64,000 bases of DNA, taken from the NCBI GenBank assembly GCA_040112665.1, contig CP157796.1, forward strand, positions 1,304,813 through 1,368,812, given 5' to 3'. The notes below the pieces were generated by a model that worked only from the letters and a program-made list of their open reading frames with translations, had not been told where the DNA came from and did no database searches. The translations under genes were made by a program, and so were the position numbers. This DNA comes from Oceanicaulis sp. (GTDB taxonomy: Bacteria > Pseudomonadota > Alphaproteobacteria > Caulobacterales > Maricaulaceae). Shown piece by piece: positions 25,482 through 33,334 of this stretch (position 1 is the stretch's first letter; every line of letters starts with the position of its first letter).

Positions 25482-26297
25482 ATGTCTGACGCCGGCGCTT
25501 CATCCGATCGGCCGGGACGCGCGGCGTCCTGGCGCGGCGAGCTCGCCGCCGACCTGGCGGTGATGGCCGCCGCCGGCGCGTTTTTCGCTGCGATCGGCCC
25601 GTTCGACACCGACACCGCGCCTGCTGCGGCGCGCGCGCTCTACTGGATGGGCGTCATGCTGGCCGGCGGGCTCGTGGTGTTCGGCGCGGAGCGGATCGTG
25701 CGCGCACTGGCTCCGGCGGCCCCGGACTGGGCGGTGGCGGCGCTGACCGCGCTGGCCGCGACGCCCGTGCAGACCGGAGTGGTCGTGGCCGCAGGGGCGC
25801 TCGTCTTCGGCTATACGCCGCGCTGGGCGATCTATGTCGAACTTCTGCCTGCGGTGCTGGTGGTGACCCTCGCCGCAGTCGGCACGCTCGCGCTCGCCCG
25901 GCTGGCGCGGCGGCGTTCCGGCGAGGCCGCTTGGAACGGGACGCCGCCTGAGGAAGCGCCGGGGGATGACATGCTTCCGCCCGCTGCAATCGCGACGCGC
26001 CTTCCCGCCAGGCTGCGCGGTTCGCCGCTGATCGCGCTTCAGGCCGAGGATCATTATGTGCGCGTGCACACCGAAGCGGGTTCAGACCTCGTCCTGATGC
26101 GCTTCGCGGATGCTCTTGAGGCGGTCGAGGCAGGCGCGGCCGGTCACAGGCTGCACCGGTCCTGGTGGGCGCGCGCCGACGCGATCGAGGCGGCGTCCTA
26201 CCGCAGGGGCACGGGACAGGCGCAGCTGAAAGCCGGCCTCACCGCTCCCGTCAGCCGGACCTATGCGCCGGCGTTGAGGCGGGCGGGACTGCTTTAG
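25482..26297 (+). CDS. membrane-bound LytTR transcriptional regulator (copy B)
   Basis: A 271-residue paralogue of the regulator at 23936-24694: four N-terminal membrane helices (about 24-42, 50-67, 80-104 and 118-138), an acidic Pro-rich linker, then a LytTR domain (about 170-271: '[26 protein letters not shown]', '[12 protein letters not shown]', '[16 protein letters not shown]'). The LytTR halves are much more alike than the membrane halves, as expected if the copies share DNA sites but sense different signals. It ends just before the tRNA-Arg gene on the other strand. Confidence 0.88.
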   Translation: MSDAGASSDRPGRAASWRGELAADLAVMAAAGAFFAAIGPFDTDTAPAAARALYWMGVMLAGGLVVFGAERIVRALAPAAPDWAVAALTALAATPVQTGVVVAAGALVFGYTPRWAIYVELLPAVLVVTLAAVGTLALARLARRRSGEAAWNGTPPEEAPGDDMLPPAAIATRLPARLRGSPLIALQAEDHYVRVHTEAGSDLVLMRFADALEAVEAGAAGHRLHRSWWARADAIEAASYRRGTGQAQLKAGLTAPVSRTYAPALRRAGLL

Positions 26298-26314
26298 GCC
26301 CGGCCGGGAAAAGA

Positions 26315-26391
<77 letters not shown>

Positions 26392-26509
26392 GTCTGACGC
26401 CCTCTTAACCCGGCCTCGCGCCCGGTTCAATCGCCCCGCGCAATCCCCGGGCGCCGCAGACCGCCTGGCGGCTCGACGCGGGGCCGCCGGCATGCGTTAG
26501 TCCCCGCAC

Positions 26510-28450
26510 ATGGAAAACTCCGATCTCGTCCTTCTGGCCGCCTCGGGCCTGGTGCTGCTCGCCGTCGCTGGCGCGGCGGCGACGAGCCGGGCGGGCGCGC
26601 CGCTTTTGCTGGTGTTCCTGAGCCTGGGGATGCTGGCGGGCGTGGAGGGTCCGGGCGGGTTCGATTTTCACGCCATGGACACCGCCTATCTGCTGGGCTC
26701 GCTGGCGCTCGCGCTGATCCTGTTCGACGGCGGGCTGGGCACGCGGGTGCGCGGGCTGAAAATGGTGCTGCGCCCTTCGATCAGCCTGGCCACCATCGGC
26801 GTGCTGATCACCACCGGCGTCACGTCGCTGGCCGCGCGCGCCCTGTTCGATCTGAGCTGGACCGAGGCCGTTCTGATGGGCGCGATCGTCAGCTCCACCG
26901 ACGCGGCGGCGGTGCTGGCGCTGCTGGGCGGGCGCGAGCTCAGGGCGCGGCCGCGCGTGGTGGCGACGCTGGAGGCGGAGTCCGGCTTCAACGATCCCGT
27001 CGCCGTGATCCTGGTCACCGCCTGCGTGGAGATCCTGGTCAGCGGCGCGGTGCCCGATCCGCTGCCGCTGGGCGGCTCGATCCTCTGGGCGCTGCTCGCC
27101 GGCGCGGCGGTGGGCGTGCTCGGCGGTCGGGCCACAGCGCTCGTCAGGAACCGGGTCGCCCTGCCTGAAAGCCTGCACCCGATCTTCGCGGTGGCTGCGG
27201 CGGTGTTCCTGTTCGCGCTGGCCGAAGCGGTCGGCGGGTCGGGTTTTCTCGCAGCGTATCTGGCCGGGGTGTCGGTGCGTGCGAACAGCCATGGTCCGGC
27301 GCGCGAGGCGACCGAGCGGTTTTCAGACGGGCTGGCCTGGCTCGCCCAGATCGGACTGTTCCTGATGCTGGGGCTTCTGGTCGCGCCCTCGCACGCGGTG
27401 TCGGTCGCCCTGCCTGCGCTTTTGCTCGCGCTCGTGCTGATCTTCGTGGCGCGGCCCGTGGCGGTCTTCCTGTGCCTCGCGCCGGAGAAGTTCAAACCGC
27501 GCGAGACCGGCTTCATCGCCTGGATGGGCCTGCGCGGGGCGGTGCCGATCTTTCTGGGGACAGTGCCCGTGCTCGCAGGCGTGGAGCAGGCGAACCTGTT
27601 CTTCTCGGTCGCCTTCGCCGTCGTGCTGGTCTCGCTGGTGGTGCAGGGCTGGACCGCCGGGCCGGTCACCCGCGCCTTCAGGATCGCCCCGCCCCAGAAC
27701 GCCCGTTCGGGTCGGCAGAAGCTCGCAGGCGCGGCGATCGCAGCCGCGGGCGCGGCGGCGCTGACCGCGGGGGTCTATGTCGGCGCCGGGCTCATCGAGG
27801 ACACCCCGCGCCGAGTCGATCCGCAGACCGTCGCGGAACTGCGCCAGACGCTGTCACGCGCCGAGCCGGGCGCCGCGCCGATCATCGGCGCCTTGCCCGC
27901 CGACTGGAGCGATCTCGACGCGGCCGACCGGCGCGACCTGTTCGCAGAGCTTGTCTCCACGCTGGCGGCCACCGAGAACGCACGCATTCTCGAAGACCGG
28001 GCGACGGTCCGCCGCTTCATCCAGTTCGAGGCGCAGGGCCGGACGCTGTCGCTCGCCGACCAGGCCGAGCGCGAGGCGCTGGCGCGGGTCTATGACGGCC
28101 GCTACGCCGATCTCGACGATCTTCTGAGCCGGATCGACATCGTCCCGCCCCGCCTCGTCACCGCGCAGGCGGCGCTGGCGTCGGGCTGGGGCGGATCGGA
28201 CGGCGCGCAGAGCCGCAACGCGCTGTTCGGCGGGGCCGCCCACGGCTCGCTCAGCGCGGCGGTCGCAGACCAGATGAGGCTTCTGAACAGCCATCCGGAC
28301 TTTCAGGACTTCCGCGACCGCCGCGCTGCGCTGAGGGCGGCGGACGCCGATCTCGACCCTGTTGCGCTGGCCGCCGAACTCGGACCCTACGCGTCGGAGC
28401 CGGGCTATCCCGATCGCCTGCGCGCGGTGATGGACGGATTGCCGGGCTAG
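26510..28450 (+). CDS. CPA1-type cation/proton antiporter fused to a Bax/FlgJ-like glucosaminidase domain
   Basis: A 646-residue fusion. Residues 1 to about 390 are a K+(Na+)/H+ antiporter of the NhaP type: 'LFDGGLGT', 'SSTDAAAVLALLGG' and 'ESGFNDPVAV' with the family's Asn-Asp pair at 161-162. Residues about 404-429 form one further helix absent from standard antiporters. Residues about 445-646 resemble the Bax/FlgJ-like glucosaminidase (GH73) family: 'LLSRIDIVPPRLVTAQAAL', 'SGWGGS', 'NALFG', 'LLNSHPDFQDFRDRRAALR'. The family's catalytic Glu in E-S-x-W-G is Ala557 here, and the segment after NALFG is short, so it is probably a non-catalytic peptidoglycan-binding domain. The extra helix would place it in the periplasm (inference). 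Usual C-termini (TrkA_C) are absent. Confidence 0.85.
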   Translation: MENSDLVLLAASGLVLLAVAGAAATSRAGAPLLLVFLSLGMLAGVEGPGGFDFHAMDTAYLLGSLALALILFDGGLGTRVRGLKMVLRPSISLATIGVLITTGVTSLAARALFDLSWTEAVLMGAIVSSTDAAAVLALLGGRELRARPRVVATLEAESGFNDPVAVILVTACVEILVSGAVPDPLPLGGSILWALLAGAAVGVLGGRATALVRNRVALPESLHPIFAVAAAVFLFALAEAVGGSGFLAAYLAGVSVRANSHGPAREATERFSDGLAWLAQIGLFLMLGLLVAPSHAVSVALPALLLALVLIFVARPVAVFLCLAPEKFKPRETGFIAWMGLRGAVPIFLGTVPVLAGVEQANLFFSVAFAVVLVSLVVQGWTAGPVTRAFRIAPPQNARSGRQKLAGAAIAAAGAAALTAGVYVGAGLIEDTPRRVDPQTVAELRQTLSRAEPGAAPIIGALPADWSDLDAADRRDLFAELVSTLAATENARILEDRATVRRFIQFEAQGRTLSLADQAEREALARVYDGRYADLDDLLSRIDIVPPRLVTAQAALASGWGGSDGAQSRNALFGGAAHGSLSAAVADQMRLLNSHPDFQDFRDRRAALRAADADLDPVALAAELGPYASEPGYPDRLRAVMDGLPG

Positions 28451-28557
28451 GATTTGTCCGATTTGCGCGACCAGCTGATCCCGCCGCCGGCGATGATGAG
28501 CACGAACAGGCAGATCGCCCACCACCAGTCGGCCCAGAATTGAGACAGGGCGTCCAT
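28447..28557 (-). CDS. 36-residue membrane peptide
   Basis: Short gene of 36 codons with one helix: 'MDALSQFWADWWWAICLFVL' then 'IIAGGGISWSRKSDKS'. A strong GAGGAGG lies 7 bases before ATG 28557, and the start is 2 bases after the stop of the upstream four-helix protein, so it is clearly the third gene of that operon. The Trp-rich first half and basic tail suggest a periplasmic N-terminus and cytoplasmic C-terminus. Function is unknown; it may be a subunit of the upstream membrane protein. Confidence 0.7.
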   Translation of the reverse strand: MDALSQFWADWWWAICLFVLIIAGGGISWSRKSDKS

Positions 28558-28559
28558 GC

Positions 28560-29033
28560 TCACTCCTCCTCTGCGACGGGAGCAGGGCCGGCCCAGGCCA
28601 GATAGGCGGTGGGCAGCACCACGCTCCAGATGATCGCGCCCCACAGCAGCGCGCTCCAGTGGTCCCAGGTCGACGGCGCCCAGAGCTCGATCCGGGTCGC
28701 GTCGCTGGCGATGCCCATGTAGAGGATGCCGACCAGCGTCAGCGCGCCGAACACCTGATAGGCGAAGGCGTGCGCCCGGCGGCGCAGATCGAGCTCCATC
28801 TCGTCGAGCAACTTCGTCTCCTCGCCGACGATGCGCTGCATCGAGCTCGGCGCGATGACGATGAAGGCGATCAGCGCGCCGACCATCAGCCCGTAGCCGG
28901 CGAGGCTCGAGCCGTAGAGATGGGCGACGCATCCGGCCGGATAGAGCGTCAGCGCGGCGGTCGTCGCCAGCCGCATGATCCAGGCCGGCAGGGCCGGCGC
29001 GTCCTTGGTTTTGCCGCGATAGAAGAAACTCAT
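28560..29033 (-). CDS. four-helix membrane protein in an XRE-regulator operon
   Basis: A 157-residue membrane protein: helices at about 18-37, 44-66, 90-110 and 125-147, with an amphipathic 'EETKLLDEMELDLRRRAHAFAYQ' loop between 2 and 3. No family is recognised with certainty; small membrane proteins paired with a compact XRE regulator are common (DUF2178-like layout). ATG 29033 lies 2 bases after the regulator's stop, so it is the middle gene of a three-gene operon. Confidence 0.75.
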   Translation of the reverse strand: MSFFYRGKTKDAPALPAWIMRLATTAALTLYPAGCVAHLYGSSLAGYGLMVGALIAFIVIAPSSMQRIVGEETKLLDEMELDLRRRAHAFAYQVFGALTLVGILYMGIASDATRIELWAPSTWDHWSALLWGAIIWSVVLPTAYLAWAGPAPVAEEE

Positions 29034-29035
29034 CG

Positions 29036-29266
29036 TCAGTCTCCCTTGCCGGCGAAGAGCGAGGGGAAGGGCTCGAGCGAGAACACGGCCTCCACCGGCG
29101 CTCCGAAATGCGCGGCGATCTTCAGGGCCAGCTCGAGCGAGGGGTTGTAGTCGCCCCGTTCGAGATAGCCGATGGTCTGCGGGTTCACCCCCAGCGCTTC
29201 GGCCAGGGCCTTGCGGGAGACGCCGCGCTCGGCGCGTAGCAGGGCGATGCGGTTATGAATCTTCAT
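29036..29266 (-). CDS. compact XRE-family transcriptional regulator
   Basis: A 76-residue HTH_XRE protein that is almost only the DNA-binding domain ('IALLRAERGVSRKALAEALGVNPQTIGYLERGDYNPSLELALKIAAHF'), with a short tail 'VEAVFSLEPFPSLFAGKGD'. Such single-domain regulators typically control their own operon with a membrane protein. ATG 29266 has GGGAGGGG upstream. A dyad TGTTGT-N6-ACAACA at 29355-29372 lies about 90 bases upstream and may be an operator. Confidence 0.88.
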   Translation of the reverse strand: MKIHNRIALLRAERGVSRKALAEALGVNPQTIGYLERGDYNPSLELALKIAAHFGAPVEAVFSLEPFPSLFAGKGD

Positions 29267-29354
29267 CTCACCCCTCCCGGCGGCCCCCGGACCCCGTGTC
29301 CAGCCTCGCCGCAGGAATAGCTCTATGCGATACGCTATAAGCTGTAAAATGAAA

Positions 29355-29372
29355 TGTTGTACATACACAACA
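29355..29372. promoter_or_regulatory. AT-rich promoter region with dyad upstream of the XRE operon
   Basis: TGTTGT-ACATAC-ACAACA, a 6-6-6 inverted repeat inside a rare AT-rich stretch (about 29320-29375). The stretch holds TTGTAC- and TATAGC-like hexamers on the minus strand (spacing about 19). It could hold the promoter and operator of the XRE gene. Confidence 0.4.
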
Positions 29373-29419
29373 ATTCGGAGCAGGGCTACGCGCGCGAGCG
29401 CGGCCCTTGCGCCGGACGC

Positions 29420-29719
29420 CTAGTCGTAAAGGTCGAGGTCGTCTTGGTCCTGGTCCTTGCGCCGGCGGGCGGAGTCGATGCCCGTGCCCATGGCCAGGCC
29501 CGCGCCCACGCGGGTCTCTTCGGGATGGTCGCGCTTCCAGCGGGTCATCATCCAGCGATAGAGCGCGATCGGAACGAAGATCGCGAGCACCCCCAGGATG
29601 ATGAGCACGACAAACCCGCCCGTGCTTTCAGGGCGGAGCTGGATCAGCACCAGGATCGCGGCCGCCATGAAGGTGACGGCCAGAAGAAAGGCGAGGAGGC
29701 GGGCGAAAAACTTGGTCAT
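29420..29719 (-). CDS. small membrane protein, two helices
   Basis: A 99-residue protein with two membrane helices (about 5-27 and 34-55) and a charged cytoplasmic tail ending in an acidic, Gln-rich 'RRRKDQDQDDLDLYD'. No family recognised. It lies 46 bases after the stop of the upstream ABC ATPase, with a small hairpin (GCCCGA/TCGGGC, 29721-29742) between, so joint transcription is possible but uncertain. Confidence 0.65.
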   Translation of the reverse strand: MTKFFARLLAFLLAVTFMAAAILVLIQLRPESTGGFVVLIILGVLAIFVPIALYRWMMTRWKRDHPEETRVGAGLAMGTGIDSARRRKDQDQDDLDLYD

Positions 29720-29765
29720 GGCCCGAATTTAACATATCGGGCCGGAGCGGCGTTCCTTTTTCGCC

Positions 29766-30731
29766 TCAGCCCGCCTTTTCCGCATCCGCGCCGTAGGTCA
29801 GCGCCAGGAACACGTCCTCGAGATCGGCTTCCTCGGTGCGAAGGTCGGCGATGCGGGCGCCGGAGGCGTGGAAGGTCTCGATCATCTCCGCCACGGACGC
29901 TTCGCCGTAGCGATAGGTGATCGCCAGAGCGCCATCGGGGCGGATCGTGGCCTCGTGGCGGTCGAACCCGGCGGGCACGGCCTCGAGCGGTTCGGCGGGT
30001 TCGATGACGAGCGTCTTCTTGTCGAGGCGCTTTAAGAGCGTCTCCTTGCGCTCGCAGGCGACGACCTCGCCATGATTGACGATGGCGATCTGGTCGCACA
30101 GCTCCTGGGCTTCCTCGAGATAGTGCGTCGTCAGAACGATCGTCACGCCCTGGCGGTTGAGCTCGACCACGTATTCCCAGAGCTGGCGGCGCAGCTCGAT
30201 ATCCACCCCGGCTGTGGGCTCGTCGAGCACCAGAACAGGCGGGTTGTGCACCAGCGCCTTGGCGACCAGCAGCCGGCGCTTCATCCCGCCCGACAACTGG
30301 CGGACATAGGCGTCCTTCTTGTCGCTGAGGCCGACCGCTTCGAGGATTTCGGCTGTGCGCCGCTCGGCCTTCGGTACGCCGTAAAAGCCCGCCATCAGCT
30401 CCAGCGTCTCATAGGGCGTGAAGAACACGTCCATATTGAGCTCCTGAGGCACCACGCCGATCCCGGCGCGGGCTTCGCGCGGGGATCTGTCGATATCCAC
30501 GCCCCAGATCTTCGCCGTCCCCGCGCTTTTGGTCACGAGACCTGCGAAGATGTTGATGAAGGTCGACTTGCCCGCGCCGTTGGGGCCCAGCAGCCCGAAG
30601 ATCGAGCCGGTCGGCACGGCGAGATCGACGCCTTTCAGGGCGTGTTTCGCCGGGCTGGTCTTGCGGGCCGGGTAGGTCTTTTCAAGCCCTCTGGCTTCGA
30701 GCGCGAATTCGGGCGTTGCGGTGGAGCGCAT
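29766..30731 (-). CDS. ABC transporter ATP-binding protein (YadG-like), orphan
   Basis: A 321-residue ABC ATPase: Walker A 'GPNGAGKST', Q-loop 'VVPQELNMD', signature 'LSGGMKRR', Walker B 'VLVLDEPTAGVD' and H-loop 'TTHYLEE'. A C-terminal domain of about 80 residues follows, as in ABC-2-type exporters of the YadG/NatA group. The usual permease partner (YadH-like) is not next to it: the downstream gene encodes only two helices and the upstream gene is divergent. Either the permease is elsewhere or it shares one, for example the permease at 35333. Confidence 0.88.
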   Translation of the reverse strand: MRSTATPEFALEARGLEKTYPARKTSPAKHALKGVDLAVPTGSIFGLLGPNGAGKSTFINIFAGLVTKSAGTAKIWGVDIDRSPREARAGIGVVPQELNMDVFFTPYETLELMAGFYGVPKAERRTAEILEAVGLSDKKDAYVRQLSGGMKRRLLVAKALVHNPPVLVLDEPTAGVDIELRRQLWEYVVELNRQGVTIVLTTHYLEEAQELCDQIAIVNHGEVVACERKETLLKRLDKKTLVIEPAEPLEAVPAGFDRHEATIRPDGALAITYRYGEASVAEMIETFHASGARIADLRTEEADLEDVFLALTYGADAEKAG

Positions 30732-30871
30732 CGGCAGGTCCTGGCTGAGCGTAAGGAGCGCGGCGGCGCGCGATTGACGCTGCGCGTCCGACCGCCTTAA
30801 GACGGGCCGGACCCTAGACCGCCGCCGCGCGGGCGTCCACGCCCGCGTCCGCCTGCCTCCGGAGCCCCGCC

Positions 30872-31105
30872 ATGAGCCGCACCGATCCCGAAAACGAGGT
30901 TCGCGCCGCTGAAGCCGGCGCCACCGGCTTTCCGCCGCCTGAAGTGATCGTTGTCACGCAAAAGCGCGTGATGTGCGACGGCGGGGGCGGCGCGCTGGGC
31001 CATCCGCGCACCTATTACGACATGGGCGAGGAGACCTGGGTGGAGTGCGGGTATTGCGACCGCCGCTTCGTGCTCAAGGGCTCGCCGGACGATCCCGACG
31101 CCTGA
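30872..31105 (+). CDS. zinc-finger CHCC domain protein
   Basis: A 77-residue protein with the CHCC zinc finger: Cys in 'VMCDGGG', His in 'LGHPR', and the pair in 'VECGYCDRRFVL'. It is homologous to the C-terminal part of the mitochondrial complex I subunit NDUFS6, so a link to respiratory complex assembly is likely but unproven in bacteria. It is divergent from the ABC ATPase and 66 bases before the DASS carrier gene. Confidence 0.88.
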   Translation: MSRTDPENEVRAAEAGATGFPPPEVIVVTQKRVMCDGGGGALGHPRTYYDMGEETWVECGYCDRRFVLKGSPDDPDA

Positions 31106-31171
31106 TCCCGCTTCGCCTTGCCTGGCCCCGCGGATCGCGCTGAACTGCGCGCGAGTGACGGGGAGGGCGGC

Positions 31172-32713
31172 ATGACCGACACGCCGAGCGTCGCGCCGGA
31201 GAGCGCGGGCCTGACCAAGCGTATCGGCTTCTGGACCGGGATCGTGCTGGCCGCGGGCCTGCAGGTCATCCCGCTGCCTGAAGGGCTGAGCCGGGAGGCC
31301 TGGCTTCTGGCCTCGCTGGCGCTTCTGATGGCGAGCTGGTGGGCGACCGAAGCCATACCGATCGCGGCGACCGCGCTGGTCCCGCTCGCCGTGTTTCCGT
31401 TTCTCGGCATCGTGTCGACGCGGACGGCGGCCGCGCCCTACGCCGATCCGATCGTCATGCTGCTGCTGGGCGGGTTTGTCGTCGCACTGGCGATCGAGCG
31501 GTGGAATCTGCATGCGCGCATCGCGCTCAACGTCGTGGCCGCGTTCGGATCACGGCCGGCGGCGATGGTGCTAGGCTTCATGGCCGCGAGCGCGCTTCTG
31601 TCGATGTGGATCTCCAACACCGCCACCACGCTGATGATGATCCCGATCGCGCTGAAGGTCGCCGACGCAGTCGCAGAAGAGGGCGTGGACGCGAGACGCT
31701 TCGCCCCGGCTCTGGCGCTCGCGGTCGCCTATGCGGCGTCGGTCGGCGGGGTGATGACCCCGGTCGGAACGCCGACGAACCTCATCGCCATGGGCTTTCT
31801 GACCCGCGAGTTCGACACGGCTGTGAGCTTTCCCCAGTGGATGATGCTGGGCGTGCCGGCCGCCCTTCTGATCATCCCCGTCATGTGGCTGATCCTGACG
31901 CGCTGGGTGTTCAGGATCGAGAACCGGGCGCCCAGCGCGGCCGGCCGCGCCGCCGTGCTCGAACACAGAAAAGCGCTCGGGAGAATGAGCACGCCGGAGC
32001 TGCGCGTCGCGCTCGCCTTCGGCACGGTCGCGCTTTTGTGGATGGGCCGGGACCTGCCCGGATTTCTCATCGGGCTGGGCGAGGACGTCAGCTTCGGCTG
32101 GAACCCGCTTCTGGCCTGGCTGAGCGGACAGATCAGCCTGCCCGTCACGCCGGCGCTGGGCAACGCCCAGATCGCCATGGCTGGCGCGCTGGCGATGTTC
32201 CTGATCCCCGCGGGCGGGGCGCACAAGGGCGAAGCGCTGATGGACTGGCCCACCGTGCAGCGCCTGCCCTGGGCGGTGATCTTATTGTTCGGCGGGGGCC
32301 TGTCGCTGGCCGCGGCGATCCAGGCGACGGGGCTGGCTGAATGGATCGGCGGTCATCTCGCCTGGGTGGCGGCCCTGCCCTTGCCGCTGACCGTGCTGAT
32401 CCTGTGCCTGATCGTGGTCTTCCTGACCGAGCTGACCTCGAACGTGGCTACGGTCTCGGGCTTCCTGCCCGTGCTCGCCGCTGTCGCGGTGGAGGCCGGC
32501 GTGCCGCCGGTCTGGCTCGTCGCGCCGATCGCGATTGCAGCGAGTTGCGCCTTCATGCTGCCGGTCGCCACAGCGCCCAACGCCATCGTCTACGCCTCGG
32601 GCGCAGCCAGTATGAACCAGATGATCAAGGCGGGCTTCCGCATCAACCTCGCCGCGGCCCCCATCGTGGCGCTGGTCGCAAGCGTGCTCGGCCCGGTGGC
32701 GTTTCCGGGTTAG
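31172..32713 (+). CDS. DASS-family sodium/anion (dicarboxylate) symporter
   Basis: A 513-residue carrier of the divalent anion:Na+ symporter family (SLC13-like), importing di- or tricarboxylates such as succinate. Family marks are the two hairpin motifs 'WISNTATTLMMIPIAL' and 'ELTSNVATVSGFLPVLAAV', with 'GTPTNLIAMGF' after helix 5 and about 11 helices in all. ATG 31172 follows GGGGAGGG, so the 18 extra codons of the longer frame are excluded. The carrier could feed the TCA cycle, whose suc genes are about 12 kb away. Its stop overlaps the convergent DUF5615 gene by 4 bases. Confidence 0.92.
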   Translation: MTDTPSVAPESAGLTKRIGFWTGIVLAAGLQVIPLPEGLSREAWLLASLALLMASWWATEAIPIAATALVPLAVFPFLGIVSTRTAAAPYADPIVMLLLGGFVVALAIERWNLHARIALNVVAAFGSRPAAMVLGFMAASALLSMWISNTATTLMMIPIALKVADAVAEEGVDARRFAPALALAVAYAASVGGVMTPVGTPTNLIAMGFLTREFDTAVSFPQWMMLGVPAALLIIPVMWLILTRWVFRIENRAPSAAGRAAVLEHRKALGRMSTPELRVALAFGTVALLWMGRDLPGFLIGLGEDVSFGWNPLLAWLSGQISLPVTPALGNAQIAMAGALAMFLIPAGGAHKGEALMDWPTVQRLPWAVILLFGGGLSLAAAIQATGLAEWIGGHLAWVAALPLPLTVLILCLIVVFLTELTSNVATVSGFLPVLAAVAVEAGVPPVWLVAPIAIAASCAFMLPVATAPNAIVYASGAASMNQMIKAGFRINLAAAPIVALVASVLGPVAFPG

Positions 32714-33036
32714 GGGGCTCTGACCTCGACCAGCATCTCGCCTGCATCCAGCGCCTCGATGATCTGGGGCCATGCGGCCGGCCAGTCCTTTGCGAGCCGT
32801 TGATGTGTCGTGTTGCCGAGCCGGACCCAGATCACCGGCACGCCGGGACCCGGCGGCTGAGCGAAATCCCCGTCCTTTGTAATGATCGCCGCACGGCGGC
32901 GCTGCGCCTCCTCGACGATGTCGCCGTCCGACGCGCGCGCCAGTCCGATTCGGCGCACATGCTCGGCGGGCAGTCCCTGATCGGTGATCCAGATGGCGAG
33001 CCAGACCGGCAGGTTCTGGTCGACGAGAAAGTTCAT
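32710..33036 (-). CDS. DUF5615 PIN-like toxin
   Basis: A 108-residue PIN-like protein of the DUF5615 type: 'MNFLVDQNLPVWLAIWI', 'GLARASDGDIVEEAQRRRAAIITKDGDFA' and 'VPVIWVRLGN'. Acidic residues Asp6, Asp37, Glu41, Asp55 and Asp57 form the expected metal site. Members are probable RNases paired with DUF433 antitoxins. It overlaps the DUF433 gene as ATGA, so the order is antitoxin then toxin. Confidence 0.88.
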   Translation of the reverse strand: MNFLVDQNLPVWLAIWITDQGLPAEHVRRIGLARASDGDIVEEAQRRRAAIITKDGDFAQPPGPGVPVIWVRLGNTTHQRLAKDWPAAWPQIIEALDAGEMLVEVRAP

Positions 33037-33266
33037 TCCGCCGCGATCACCCGATGATCGACCGCCTTGCTCGCATACGCCAGCGCGGCGCTGATGTCGG
33101 CGTCTTCGAGATCGGGATAGCTTTCGAGGATATCCGCGCGCGTTGCGCCGCCTGCGAGCATGTCGAGCACGTCGACGACGCGGATGCGCAGGCCCCTGAG
33201 GCAGGGGCGGCCGCCCATCTTGCCGGGCTCGATCGTTACGCGGGAGAGCAGCGCCTCGTCGGTCAT
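33033..33266 (-). CDS. DUF433 antitoxin
   Basis: A 77-residue DUF433 protein: 'RVTIEPGKMGGRPCLRGLRIRVVDVLDMLAGGATRADILESYPDLEDADISAALAYA'. It has a winged-helix-like core that binds DNA and, with the DUF5615 partner, forms a VapBC-like pair. The full-length antitoxin and the ATGA overlap suggest an intact module. A third and a second TA-like locus in this window are at 16679-17590 and 46124-46898. Confidence 0.88.
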   Translation of the reverse strand: MTDEALLSRVTIEPGKMGGRPCLRGLRIRVVDVLDMLAGGATRADILESYPDLEDADISAALAYASKAVDHRVIAAE

Positions 33267-33334
33267 GGGTGAACCATACCCTGAAGCAGGCGAGGCCGCG
33301 AGCCGTTACGGCCCGGGCTTCGGGACGGATCGCC

